Origin: Punctularia strigosozonata HHB-11173 SS5
Taxonomy: Eukaryota; Basidiomycota; Agaricomycetes; Corticiales; Punctulariaceae
Length of the DNA stretch: 64,000 nucleotides
Direction of reading: 5' to 3'
Assembly: GCF_000264995.1 (NCBI RefSeq)
Contig: NW_006767433.1
Span: 1,210,876 to 1,274,875, forward strand
Shown: in pieces, positions 1 through 11,100 of the stretch
How the letters are laid out: the number at the start of each line of letters is the position of its first letter
Numbering within the stretch: the first letter of the stretch is position 1
Program-made: the position numbers and the translations under genes
Notes under the pieces: model-generated
Seen by the model: the letters and a program-made list of their open reading frames with translations, nothing else
Databases searched by the model: none
What the model was told of the DNA's origin: nothing

Positions 1-179
1 CGAACGTCCATTTCTGCAAGCATTTGGATTGCGTCCGGCACCGCTGTCAGCGTTTTTCCTGACGCAACGCCAGCATAAGTGATAGGTGACCCAAATTCCG
101 CGTCGGATCTCTGCGAAGAGTCGAAAAGACTGTTGTGTATGTCGGAGTCCGACTCCGGTTCCGTATCGCTTCCAGACAT
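1..179 (-). CDS. 5' part of an unidentified gene, cut by the window edge
   Basis: An open frame starts at ATG 179 and runs leftward off the window, giving about 59 residues that begin MSGSDTEPESDSDIHNSLFD. The start is rich in Ser, Asp and Glu, so it is probably a disordered tail. It lies about 150 bases downstream of the stop of the Pol III subunit gene on the same strand. No family is recognisable from this piece. It could also be an internal exon, or not a gene. Confidence 0.35.
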   Translation of the reverse strand, partial: MSGSDTEPESDSDIHNSLFDSSQRSDAEFGSPITYAGVASGKTLTAVPDAIQMLAEMDV

Positions 180-325
180 ATACGATACGATTCAAATGTA
201 GTGGAAGTGACGCGATGTAGGCAGGGTATATGCGCTATAGTGCTCGAGGCCATGCTAGAAGTAAGCACGTGCCTCACACTAAAAATAAATTTCCCCATAT
301 CTTGCGACCGAGTGCAAATGCCAAG

Positions 326-1279
326 TTATAATCCGCGTATGTCTTTGAGGAACGTTTCTAATCGAAATTTGGTTTCTAGTTTATCTTCATTACGGGAGAA
401 TATAGCATCGAACACCTCCGACGATTCGGTGGCCTACGGAGCATCAGCGACGAGCCCGACCACCGATATAACACGTACCTCCCCCGAGAAGAACTCCAAG
501 TCCTCCCATGGCTCGTCCTCCTCTGCTCTCAAGGCCATCAGCATCTCTCGCCTACCAGCACTGAGGCCGCCCGATAGTGAGTTCAAATTGTTCTTGTCGT
601 CCGCGGCTTTCCTTGCAGAAACCTGAATATCCTTAGCGTCCGCGGCAGGCTTCCGTTCCTTCTTCTCGACTGGTGGCAGGGGAGCTTCATCTGGATCGGG
701 GGGAGGTCCATCGTCTGATTCATCATCCGAATCCGCACCACGTCGTCTGCTTTTACGGTTCATGACGTCTAGATAGGTAAGCGTTGGTCGCAGTTGATGC
801 GTCTCCGACACCGGATGCAAGTGTAGTTTTCCTATATACACCATTCAGCTCAGCTCAGATAGATCACATATCAGTCAGAGGGGTATACCGTCTCGCACGA
901 CCCCCAGCATGTACACCCCTCGCTGCCCTATCTGCTCGCTCCTCATGCGCACCTCCGATAACCTCGGCTCACCAACTGCCCCACTCGTCTGCTGCTCCTG
1001 GTTCTTTTCGCGGTCATCTTCGACCCGAGCATGACCAAGTGCTTGCCCCTTTTCTGCGTTCCAAACTTCCTGGCGCGTGTCCACCGGGACATGCACCTCT
1101 AATCGTTTTACGCCTGGCTTTATTCTCGCTCGGATCCGCTTGCCGCTCGCCGCGGCTGATGGAGGCACTTGCAGCGGCCGTGTGAGCAGCGGATATTGAT
1201 GTATTTGCACATTTGGCGCCAGGGAGTCCGAGTAATGAATAGGTAGCACGGTTACTACTGGATCTTCGTCGATGTCCAT
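326..1279 (-). CDS. RPC37: RNA polymerase III subunit RPC37 (RPC5/POLR3E family)
   Basis: Subunit of the RPC37-RPC53 subcomplex of nuclear RNA polymerase III, which acts in initiation and in termination with reinitiation. Three exons are supported: 1279-889, 831-479 and 433-326. The introns are 57 and 45 bases with GT/AG ends, and phase is kept at both joins. The product is 283 residues, very close to the 282 of budding yeast RPC37. The N-terminal part shows the Sin-like family pattern: an acidic start, then DPVVTVLPIHYSDSLAPNVQ, then a QYPL segment and ARIKPGVKRLEV. GVVRDG joins KLHLHPV across intron 1. The middle is acidic and charged. The C-terminus ends ETFLKDIRGL. RPB8, shared by all three nuclear polymerases, is also in this window, but far away. 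Identification rests on remembered family motifs. Confidence 0.85.
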
Positions 1280-1556
1280 GGGGGAAACCCAGAAGGTGCA
1301 TCAACTTTCGGTGTGGCTGTGTTCAGCCTACTCCTTTCAAGTTTCCGCCTTGGACCGGGTTTGGTGGCCGAACAGAAGATCTATTACAATCATTTCTGAT
1401 ATTCCGTCTGTCGAGTGCTCATCGGACGAATTCCCAAGGGTATTATCATATATATGAGACTTGGTGCGATATACAAAGCGAATACAAGTAATTGCGAACG
1501 AATATCGAAACTTCTCTTGCAGATGGTATACATTCGTGCAGCAGCTATGAGTCATC

Positions 1557-3733
1557 TCAGAGATTCCGAAGCAGTGCGGCTGGTAATAACGATTCTGAGG
1601 TTGCCACGGGTAGCGGCGGAAGAGGAGGCTCTGTCTCATCAAATTTGAGTGACTTCCCAAGGTGGAGATTGGGCACATCCTCGTATGGAGTAGCATCCAT
1701 AGGAGAGCGCGTCTTCGCCAATTCAGGGTCGGTTCGCCAGGAAACGGTTGACAGAGTGCGAGTGCGAGTGCGAGTGAAATGTTCGTCCGATGCTCCCGGC
1801 GCGATGATGGTTTCCGCGAATCCTTGCTGATCCGCGTTCCTCCACGGACGACGACGGGGCGTAACGCTGGAGATCTCCGAAGTAATTGCAGACGCAGATG
1901 CCGTCGGTCGGTGCCGTTGTCTGAGGATGGGGCTCCAATCTTGCCGTTCACGGAGAGATGCCTCGCTTTCGCGACGACATAGGACTTGGTCAAAGCTGTA
2001 GAAAGCAAGGCAGGACATCACAACCCCTGTTCGAAGCATAAGAACAGTCTGACAGGGTCACTGGAAGGGATTTGGAAAGTCTTACAGTCCAAGGCAATCC
2101 ACCCACTGATGCCCCACAGGTATTCGCCATATACACCAACGGTAGTGAGGATCGCGGTCGTGCACGACAGTGCGGATGCAAAGGCCGTATAATAGAGCTA
2201 GTACGTGTTAGGCTTCGGAGATAGAACATAGGTCCAATAGGTTACCTCATTGCGTAGGGCCTTCATGAATGCCGTCATCTTCGGTATCAACTTGCTATAG
2301 CGTGTCCCAACGGGCGATGCCGTAGACGAGCTTGATGCCGGAGAGCTGCGTTCCATTGCCTGCGGACTCGGATGCAATCCCGGAGTTTGCCGCAAGGGTT
2401 GGGAAAGCGGAATCTCGAGTTTGAGGGAAGGTTTCCGTGAGGGATTGAGAACATCCGCTGAGACGTGTTCACCGAAGCCATTTTGAGCCGGATCGTGGGG
2501 CGGGGAGGGAAGGCTCCCGTAGCCCGGGTCCTTAATCGGCATATAGTCCCACCAGCCCCTTCCCTGACCGATGGCCGGTGAAACGGCATCAAGACTTTTC
2601 TCACTGGGCTGACGCGTTGGGTAGAGAGATATCCGGCCTTGACCTGCAGGCAAGTGTGTGGATTTGCGAATAGCGAGCACGACTGATGAAGGAGTGTCAA
2701 TATCTCGCCACGGGGCCTAATATGCACACACAGCAACAACTTATGAAGACCATCTCCATCGATTGCAGGCCGAAAATTGCAGGCAATATGCTCGTAGTTT
2801 GCCATAAGGCGCAGCTTCCTGTAGCATAATCTGTCAACTGCCGATGCCAATACGGTGGGGAGAACCATACCAGCCAAGTGCCTCCCGCCCTTGATGCGTG
2901 CCAATTGAAGAGTTCCTAAGCCAACCGTTCCGAGAAAGAATACAATCTCCGCCACAAGGACCGTTCGAGACCTATCCATACACCGGTACGCTTTGTACCC
3001 GTAGACCCCTTTCACCTGCATAATAATGCATCAGATGAGACCTTGGCAAATCAAGGTTATACTTGCCAACAGAACATGGGATATCATCATTGGAAGCAAC
3101 ACCCCAACCACAACCCTGATCAAAACACATTTATGAGTGAACGTGCGATGAAGACAATAGAACATACCATTTGCAATTGATATCTTCGTCAAAAAAGCCC
3201 ACGAGTAGCATGGCGAATGACACCGGTGCCATGAGTTGGCTCAACAGCAAAGTGTAAAATAGTCCTTTCCTCTGAATGACGCGTGAGGCTCGTCGGATGT
3301 AGCCGATGGCTGTAAAAACATTGTTGACAAACAACATGGCGAGTACGCCCGCCACAAAGAGAGTGATAAAGCTCGAGCGAGCATCCCGAACAAGAGGTGG
3401 CGCTACGAGCGACCCATCGACAAGAGCTCGATATTGAGGACCAGCGAACGAAGAAATGGGCACATTCTTGTAGTAATCGGAGTAGTCGGATATGAGAACA
3501 GTGGTAGATAACTGAACCTCGACAACGTTGGGTGCGCTGGTCACAGTAACGAGAGGAAAAGCGGTATGAGAAAACGTTCTAGACGTCGGGTGTGTCGAAT
3601 GAGCGAAAGTTGTCGTTGGTGGATCAAAGGAATGGCGCCTCCTGAGGCTACGTTGAACGGGATTCATCGGCGGGTCATACACTGAGGGCGGAAATGAGAG
3701 AGGCAGACACCCGACCCTCCATATGTCGATCAT
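1557..3733 (-). CDS. unassigned multi-pass membrane protein, probably 6-7 TM segments
   Basis: Exon 1 (3733-3168) gives an N-terminal region rich in Ser/Thr and likely extracellular, then hydrophobic segments near ITLFVAGVLAMLFVNNVFTA and GLFYTLLLSQLMAPVSFAML. Exon 2 (3115-3067) adds VVVGVLLPMMISHVLL. Exon 3 starts at 3015 and adds TVLVAEIVFFLGTVGLGTLQ. A last segment (YYTAFASALSCTTAILTTVG) lies near 2170-2120, followed by a basic and Ser-rich cytoplasmic tail ending at 1557. Intron 3016-3066 uses a GC donor (GCAAGT). The joins near 2040-2100 and 2640-2760 are not resolved, and a further upstream exon near 3938-4129 is possible. The layout resembles uncharacterised seven-helix proteins of agaricomycetes. 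No ligand or function can be named. Confidence 0.6.
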
Positions 3734-4188
3734 GGACTACCGTCATCGCAGCCGGCGTAGTCAGAACGGTTGCTACCACTCTCCTACACAATCCGTCAGA
3801 AGTCTAGAATGCGCACAAAGCCGATGGCAAGAGGAAGACAGCCTGGAGCGCATTGCATTGATCCGAACCTGTTCCAGTCGGAATCGTCGACTCTTCCAAA
3901 GATGGAAGTATCATGCCCGTAAATGTGCCCCAATGAATCACACGAAGGTTATAGCTTGATACTGAGCAAGGCAACCGAGAACGTTGCTATGAGCCAGAGA
4001 GGACACGCGTAATATAGGTGAGAGCGCAAGGATCGCCCGGACCGTCTGTGAGCGTAAGTGGTCGTCAAGTGTGGTGGTCATGAGATCGGCGTCGATTCCA
4101 ATATTCTTCTTTCCCACGATTTCAGCCACGATCGTCTTTGCAATTTACCGTTGTACACAAGATTTACATACAATCGTTTTTCTCTGGA
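3734..4188. other. intergenic region between divergent genes
   Basis: It separates the membrane-protein gene (minus) from FAP7 (plus) and probably carries both promoters. A minus-strand open frame at 4129-3938 (start MAEIVGKKNIGIDADL) could be an extra first exon of the membrane protein. A GT site follows it near 3961, but no complete splice path to 3733 could be fixed. Otherwise nothing is recognisable. Confidence 0.4.
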
Positions 4189-4873
4189 ATGGCCTCTGAC
4201 ACTCCTGCAAGGACATCACCCACGATCATAATTACTGGCACTCCAGGCACCGGGAAAACAACTACCGCGCAGCTTCTGCTGGAAGAGTCGCCTATACCCC
4301 TTACGCACATCAACGTCGGCGATCTCGTTAAAGAGCGTGGACTGCACGAAGGATTCGACGACGAATGGGGAAGTTACACCGTTGACGAGGATAAGGTGCG
4401 TTCCCGCTGTTGCCGTTGTCAAGAGAATGCCATGACGGATGCAAACCTGAAGGGTGCTTTAGCTCCTGGATGAACTCGAGCCGATCGCGAGCCAAGGCGG
4501 CGTGATCCTCGATTGGCATACATGCGAACTTTTCCCTGAACGATGGGCTGACCTTGTCGTTGTACTTCGATGCAACCATACGCAGCTATGGGATCGCCTC
4601 GAAAAACGGTATGCCTTGCATTGCTTCTGACAAGATGCTCCGGGCTGATCTCGTCCATTGAGTAGTGGTTACCCATTGAAAAAAATACAAGAGAACAACG
4701 AGGCAGAGATTATGGAAGTCGTGGCCGAAGAAGCTCGGTCATCGTATCCGAAGGAGATCGTCGTGGAGCTGACGAGCGAAGGCACGGAGGATTTGGAGTC
4801 GAACGTATCTCGGATCGTGCAGTGGATCCAGGCATGGAGAGAAACCCACCAGTCCGCAGGCACAGAAAGCTAG
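4189..4873 (+). CDS. FAP7: FAP7/AK6-type adenylate kinase-like NTPase
   Basis: Small P-loop NTPase of the AK6/hCINAP family. In yeast it binds Rps14 and is needed for late cleavage of 20S pre-rRNA in small-subunit maturation. Exons are 4189-4395, 4463-4608 and 4666-4873, joining in frame to 186 residues, near the 197 of yeast Fap7. The Walker A motif is ITGTPGTGKTTTAQ at about residues 13-26. The family NMP-like segment NVGDLVKERGLHEGFDDEW follows. Exon 2 carries GGVILDWHTCELFPERW, the family's DYHxCxxFPERW region with Asp changed little. Exon 3 has the C-terminal ENNEAEIMEVV helix typical of AK6. I chose ATG 4189, close to the P-loop as in relatives, over an upstream in-frame ATG at 4138. 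Confidence 0.92.
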
Positions 4874-5064
4874 GAACGGGATACTCCTCTGCTATATCGC
4901 CTTTACGACGTCGTTGTTGGTAACCCCTAGTACATCAGTACAGATTTGGGGTATCAATCAGTTTTCAAAAGAGGCTGGCGTCGGAAGACTACAGTGATGG
5001 GGTATCTCAGAACAAGATCATAAGCATAATTTAGCACTATATCAGCGTCCAAGTCGGCATAGCC

Positions 5065-6287
5065 CTATAATAATATCCAGCTCGCCGTCAAAAATGCTCC
5101 AAATACCCATGCCATCATCATCCTGCTGGCTGTTGGCATGGCTGCGCTCACAGGGAAGAACCCGGCCAACGATCCGCTAGCACTGGGCTGCATAATTGCG
5201 GTCGTAGTGGAAAGGGCGGTCATCCTAGTAAGACGACGTTAGCCAGATGTAATGCCGCGAATCTACACATTGCCGTACGTGGTCGTGAACGTGCTGGTGC
5301 CCCCAGGCGCAGTAGCGGTGACCGTCGAGGTCGATTCGGACACGAAAACGACTGTTACTGTTTCCTTAGAAGTCTCCGCTTGTGTGATTGTCACCGTTTG
5401 GCCGGAGAGCGTTGTTGTGACCACAGGTGGCAAGCCGGTCGTAAAGGGCCACGAAAGTCCGGAAGAGCCGAGGGTAAATGTGTACGACTCGCCAGAGCCG
5501 GTGCTGCCATTGGTCGGGGCACCCGTCCAGGGGTTGGTAGGCGGAGGTGAAGACACCTGAGGTTGGGGGGAAAGCGTGTTGAGAATCGAGAAGCAAGAGT
5601 CGTTGGATTGATGAGCGGATTGGATAGTTATCGGAATGGGTGTAATGGCAAAGAAGGGTGTACTGTTGAGATGGAGGCCTTCGTAGAAGGTGAGCTGTGC
5701 GGATCCAATTTGTCATTTAGCACACCTCGACCGGCGTTGACAAACTCACGTTGTAGTCCCCCGGAGTGATGCACCCTGGTACGTTGAAGTTAAGGTGCTG
5801 CGAAGGATATGTCAGTTGATCGCTTGCGGTAGCTCTGAATTCATGAGAAGGGGCGTCGAGCTCACCTTAACCGTGCTGCCAGGCTCCTGGGTCAGAAAAC
5901 CGGTCCCATTAGACACTGTAGCGTTGATGTTGGTTTCGCTGGAGACGAGATATATCGACAGAGAGTCGAAGCGATCCGCGAGACCAGAGCCTGGAGTCGC
6001 GGCTACAGATGCGAGCTTGCCGTCCCCGGAGCCGGAGACGTCCACGGCTATGTTTATATCGCTCCCCACATGTTGAACACTGCGGGTTCAGTTCAGTTCC
6101 TGTCGTGGATGAGTGTATACGTGTATACGTGTATCTCGCACCTGTTTACAGCCGGCGCATCCACGATGGCCAATCCATTCGTAAAGATCTGGCCATTGAC
6201 AACCTGCTGAGCAAGAGTTTCTTGCACCCAGAAGGCCCAGAACAATAAAAGAGCGGCGAGAAGGCGAGGCGCAGCAAGGGTAGACAT
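5065..6287 (-). CDS. secreted Ser/Thr-rich protein with probable GPI anchor
   Basis: Exon 1 (6287-6142) encodes a signal peptide, MSTLAAPRLLAALLLFWAFW, with cleavage probably after ETLA. Further exons add an Asn-glycosylation-rich domain (NINATVSNGTG, NLTFYEG, HLNSTPFF), then a Pro/Ser/Thr-rich stalk with alternating Thr and Val (TVTITQAETSKETVTVVF). The last exon, reached by a GTACGG donor near 5270, ends with small residues and a hydrophobic tail, MMMAWVFGAFLTASWILL, which fits a GPI signal. At least four short introns are visible. This layout is common among basidiomycete cell-surface proteins. No catalytic motif is visible, so a wall or surface role is an inference. It is transcribed away from cyclin H, 234 bases apart. 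Confidence 0.75.
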
Positions 6288-6521
6288 AGCGTTGGTACAA
6301 GAAAGGTGACCAGCACCGGAGGCAATTTGCCCGTGAGGACCTGATGCCTCTTGAAACTCGAACTTGAGCCCGCTGTAATACAGCCGAGATGGGTGGACCA
6401 AGCAAGGTACAGGGAAGGGTCACCGCCACACCATATTGTGCATTACCTCCGTCCACTGTGACAACAGTTCCCGTGCGATCAAAACCGTACTGCCCGACCC
6501 CGCATACGCTCCTGGACGCAC
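6288..6521. promoter_or_regulatory. shared intergenic promoter region
   Basis: 234 bases lie between the start codons of the divergent secreted-protein gene and the cyclin H gene. Both promoters must lie here or inside the genes. No clear TATA box was seen. Confidence 0.4.
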
Positions 6522-7766
6522 ATGGCAGTAGAAACGACAGCGTTGCCATCATCCTCAGCAGTTCCGGCGGCCCCGACGAAACCGCTGTACGAGGCTAGCA
6601 CGCAGTACAACCACTGGCGCTTCTCGCCCGAGCAGCTCGCGCATACAAGGGAGACCCTCAACGCCGCAGCCGTGGCAGCCATCAAAGACACATTCGAGGC
6701 TGATTCGGCATGTCGGACTCTGTTGACTGCATGTGATAGCGCTGTGTGAGCTTACGCGTCGCCATGGTCGTCAGCCGGGATCATCTGCGGATATCGCATT
6801 CTTAGCTGCGGGGGAGGAGCAGTTACTCGTGAAGCTGTACATCAGTAAGATACCCCAGCTATGCGGGCACTTTCGGTTTCCGGAGGAGGTGGAGGCTACG
6901 GCTGTCAGTTATCTGAAACGATTCTACCTGAAGAATACCGTCATGGACTGGCACCCGAAGAATGTGATGTGCGTGGGTTCAATAGTTGCACCGAAACATT
7001 CTCGGTCTGGAATGCTGACGTTCTCTGGTCAGGCTGACCGCATTGTTCCTGGCAACGAAAACGACAAATCATCCAATTAGCATCGAGGCTTTCACCACGG
7101 CCATCCCTCGGACAGCTCCTTCAGATGTCTTAGACCTGGAGTTTCTCGTGTCTCAGAGTCTGAACTTCGAGTTTGCCGTACACCATGCGCATCGCGCGCT
7201 CTGGGGCCTTTGGCTCGATGTACAGGTATGCACGGGTCAATGAAATCGAATGTCAATGTGCTGAATTACTGCAGTCTCTGCCTGACGTGCCGCAAGCCAT
7301 CACAAGGGACACATACGAAGCCGCGTTAACTCATGCTCGAGCAGCGCGCCTCACGGACGCAGAGCTCATCTACACGCCTTCGCAAATCGCTCTGGCATGC
7401 CTACATTTGGTTGCGCCCGAGACGGCTGCCCAATGGGCGCGCTCGAAGGGTAGCGAAGCCGTGCTTGGGATACTCGGTGCCATCGGACAGATGATACGGC
7501 GTGATGGCACCGTCCCGCAAACGGATAATACGATGCGCGAGATCGATCGTCGACTGAAAATATGCAAGAACCCGGAGAAGGTCGTGGGGAGCAAAGCTTA
7601 CATTGCGAAACAAGAGCGGGCTGCGAGGAAGGCGGAGGCGAAACGGGTGCGCAAAGCGCAGGCTATCCAGAAAGCCGTCGACGAGGGGGATCCGTTCGGG
7701 AATGAGCTGGCTGGCTCGCAAGCTGGTGTGGACCCGGACGACGACGACGATGATGATGACGAGTAG
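6522..7766 (+). CDS. CCL1: cyclin H (CAK/TFIIH cyclin)
   Basis: Cyclin partner of the Cdk7-type kinase in TFIIH and the CDK-activating kinase; nuclear. The N-terminal family pattern YNHWRFSPEQLAHTRETLN is present, then the first cyclin fold (AAGEEQLLVKLYISKI, VSYLKRFYLKNTVMDWHPKN, LTALFLATKT). The second fold contains LEFLVSQSLNFEFAVHHAHR and YTPSQIALACLHLV. Exons 6775-6968, 7033-7225 and 7275-7766 join cleanly. Exon 1 ends either at 6707 (GC donor, 67-base intron) or at 6743 (GT donor, only 31 bases). The first reads more naturally (EADS then PGSSAD), giving about 354 residues. The C-terminus is basic, then ends in eight consecutive Asp and a Glu. Confidence 0.92.
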
Positions 7767-8106
7767 ATGGCCTCCAATGTACATATAACGATGCGCAGAA
7801 ATACGCAGCTGTTTTCCCTCGCGGGTTCGAGGAACTCGCGAAACGGCTGTCAAACCCCATCCGGTCTCATGCTCAGAGAACGTTGCACGTGCTCTCCGCC
7901 CACTTGCATCGCCGATTCGGCTTGCAAGCTGCGTACCCGGTCTCTCTGTTCCAACCCCACAGGCCTCCTTCAGAGACTTTCTTACTGCTCCCAAAAGCCG
8001 GCTGGTATTCCGGTCGACGGACACGCGCAGTCTAGGAATTTTCTCCGGTTTCTGGCTCGACGTGGAGGCGTGAAGCGACACACGGACCGGTCACCCGCCG
8101 CACACC
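7767..8106. other. intergenic, co-directional genes
   Basis: 340 bases between the cyclin H stop and the start of the GYF/CNH gene. They hold the 3' end of one gene and the promoter of the next. No other feature seen. Confidence 0.5.
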
Positions 8107-11100
8107 ATGGACCCCGACGACGACCGCGAAAGCTGGAGCGACGCCCGCGAGACGGTAGAGGCCGACGACCTCAGTCCTACCACCAACGAGACTCCAGAAC
8201 CCGCTCACATGTCGGAAGACCGCGACGTCGACGCCGATCAGGAAGACGTGACGATAATGGGAGACAAAGTTGGACCGCATCAGCAGAAGGATGTCGAGCG
8301 GGTCCACACACCGCTCTCGGAGCTCACCGAGAGCCGTCGCCCCTCTGACGCCGCCAGCGTCCAGAGCGTTCCCGCCGTGCACGTCACGGAGCCTACGACA
8401 CCTATCACCGAGTCCGCGTCGCCCACGTCGGTACCAGCGCAGGCGCCACCGCCGTCCCCGTCCCGGTCGCATGTTTCAGCAGCAACCCAAGACACTGATC
8501 GCGCCGCGCGTCGACGCTCCATTGTAGACGTGCGTACGACCGCTTTCTCGCGAGTCCTAGTTTACTCATTCTTGCTCGAACAGAGCCGTTCGTCCAACCG
8601 GTTCTCGGGGTTCCTATCAAACATAATGCATAGACGGGATGGGGTGACGAACCCGGCCTCTCGCAATCGCCCTCGACAATCCAGGACGGTTGAAGGCTCC
8701 ACCTTGGACTCACGCGTGTCTGGATCACGCCCGACAACGCCGACAGCGATGCGCAGCACGACGCCCCCGCCAGCGTTACCGCCACCATCGTTGAAAGATC
8801 TTGGTCTCTCCCTTCGGAGCATCACATCTGATCTATCGCCAGCCCATTTCAGCACTCCTCCAACCAACGGTGCATTCTTGGCACCACATTATCTCCTACT
8901 ATGCCATGCCCAAGGACTTGACGTCCTTCCATTGACGTACCCACCCACCCCTCAGCCATACGCTCTCATACGGCGTGTGAGCTTCAAGAGCGTGGTTGTG
9001 ATGGAACATCGCGGGGTGCTAGTTGCTATCGCGGGGCGGAGAGACGGGGTGCGAGTATATGCGCTGGACGAGGTGAAGAAGGCGATTGAATGGCGTATGG
9101 ACGTGGAGATACGTAGGGAGGCTGAGAGGAAACGCAGAGAAGAGGCCAAGAGGGCGACGTTGGTGGCCAGGAATGAGCAGCTGGCGGCTGAGAAGAGTGG
9201 TGCCTTGGCGAACCAACGGCCCACGAAACCTCGTAGTTCTTCGATCTCCGGCCCTGAGAAAGCTTCTAGGGCCAAGCTTTCACGGAAGGCGTCCGCGTCA
9301 TCCGCTTCTACTATTCCTGTTCCTCCGACACCTCGACCCCCGACTCAGCCAAGACGACCAAAGACCCCTCCCGCGCGTCTACGCTCTCAGACTCCCCCAC
9401 CACGATTACCCTCTCATTCTCTGCCGCCAATACCTCCTGTACCATCAGATCCTCCGCCCGCATATCAGACTTCCCCGCCTCCGCCTTCCGGTCCTTCCAC
9501 ATTACGCCCGCCCGGAGCTGTAGTTTTCAGTCGTCGTAGGACTTCGGTAAGCGAAGTCATGCAGGGTCCGCCGAGACGTGCAAGCGGCGAAGCGGAGCGT
9601 CCGGATAATAGAGACGAGAAATCCGGCGATTGGGCCGATGGTCGCCATTCCAGCGATGATGAAGCGATCGACCTTGTTGCGGCGCCTAGCGGGAGTCAGC
9701 TCCTCGATGAGCGAACTAGTGCACAAGCGCAAGGGCAAGGTTCTCCGGCTTCGCCACCGCGAGATCCGGTGTCCACTATCCAGCTCACACCTCGGGAACC
9801 CACCACCAGCAGTATCCGCCGAAATAACCGGCCTGCCAACTTGGATCTTAGTGTCACGCGCATGAACAGCATTCCTCCACCGCAGCCTTCTCCCTCCCCC
9901 ACTTTGATGACCCTCCGCCAGGCCCTCGCGCAGTCTCCACCTGTGACTATGCGCGGCGCGTCGACAATGAACTCGTTGGCCGCCCAGATGGGTGGGGATG
10001 AGGGACCAGGCACTCCCGATGCAGAAGGTGATGAGGATGACGATCAAGCCGCCCCCGTCGGTGGTGAACGCATTTCGCTGGCACAGGCTCTGTTCGAGAG
10101 CAGGAGGCCGGACTTGCCTCCTGCGGGTACGCGTCGACCTCAGCAGCCCATTCTCATCGGTTCACATACTGTTGCTCCCCCTGACGAGGACCCGCCGGCA
10201 AGTCCGCGCAGTTCTGACGCGCACTCTTTCCAGACCAGGAGAAGCGTCGGTGGCACCTCGACAGCTGCGGCAAGGCGAAGGCGCAGGTGGTCGGTTTTGG
10301 ATGGCATCTTTTCCGGGCCGTCGAATAACGCTCAGCCGCCGGTCGCTCCTGCGGCGGAAACCAGATCGGACGCAGTACCATCTGCGACACGTCCTCAGTC
10401 CCCGGAAATGACGCAAGTGCCTGACACCAGCACGAATGGACTCCGGCGGTACATGTCTCACACCAATCCGACGCCTGTTTCTGCGAATTCTCTTGAAGCT
10501 GCACAAACAAGGGTATTTGCATCATCGTCCGCGGAGGCGCTCCCGTTACCTCCAGCCCCCGCCATCCCAACAGCATCATCGTCTTCATCGCATAGCAGGA
10601 TAACTCGGTTCCTCAACAGCGCTCTTCACCCGCGGCGGGAAGATAATGCTGCGGCCGCGGCTCTCAGGTCTCATGCTGACAAGAACAGCGTGATCGCTCC
10701 GCAACATACCGCTCCTGCGCCAAAACTGGAGTATGTCAAGCTCCCTGGTACTAAGGGATCCGTTCTCATCAAGGCCGTGGAAACGGCCAAGAAGAGGTGA
10801 ACGGTCTTTTCTATCTGGTACTCAGTACGACTGACAATAACCTAGCTTCTTGGCTATTCTCTGCGGAGACAATGGCGAGAAGGTCGAGCTCTTCGCCGGT
10901 ACATATCGAACGGCGCTGGGCTTGTCTCGCACGTTCATTCTGCCAGACTCTCCTCGATCACTGGAGCTGCAACTGCAAGGCGATGACCTCGTCGAGGTGT
11001 TCCTTGTATTCTCGCAGAACGTGTTTGGACTGGAACCTGCCACTGTCCGTGTTCGGGAGGTCAGGATCGGCCGTGCTGAGCGTCGTGCTGCTCGACGTAG

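Noticed and set aside
434-844. Separate small acidic protein gene starting MNRKSRRRGADSDD at 763
   Set aside because: Joining at 889/831 makes it the continuation of RPC37 and restores the GVVRDGKLHLHPV segment and the expected 283-residue length.
8530-8583. Coding reading of 8530-8583 in the GYF/CNH gene
   Set aside because: The stretch is open in frame, but has GTGCGT and CAG ends and typical intron length, so an intron is more likely.
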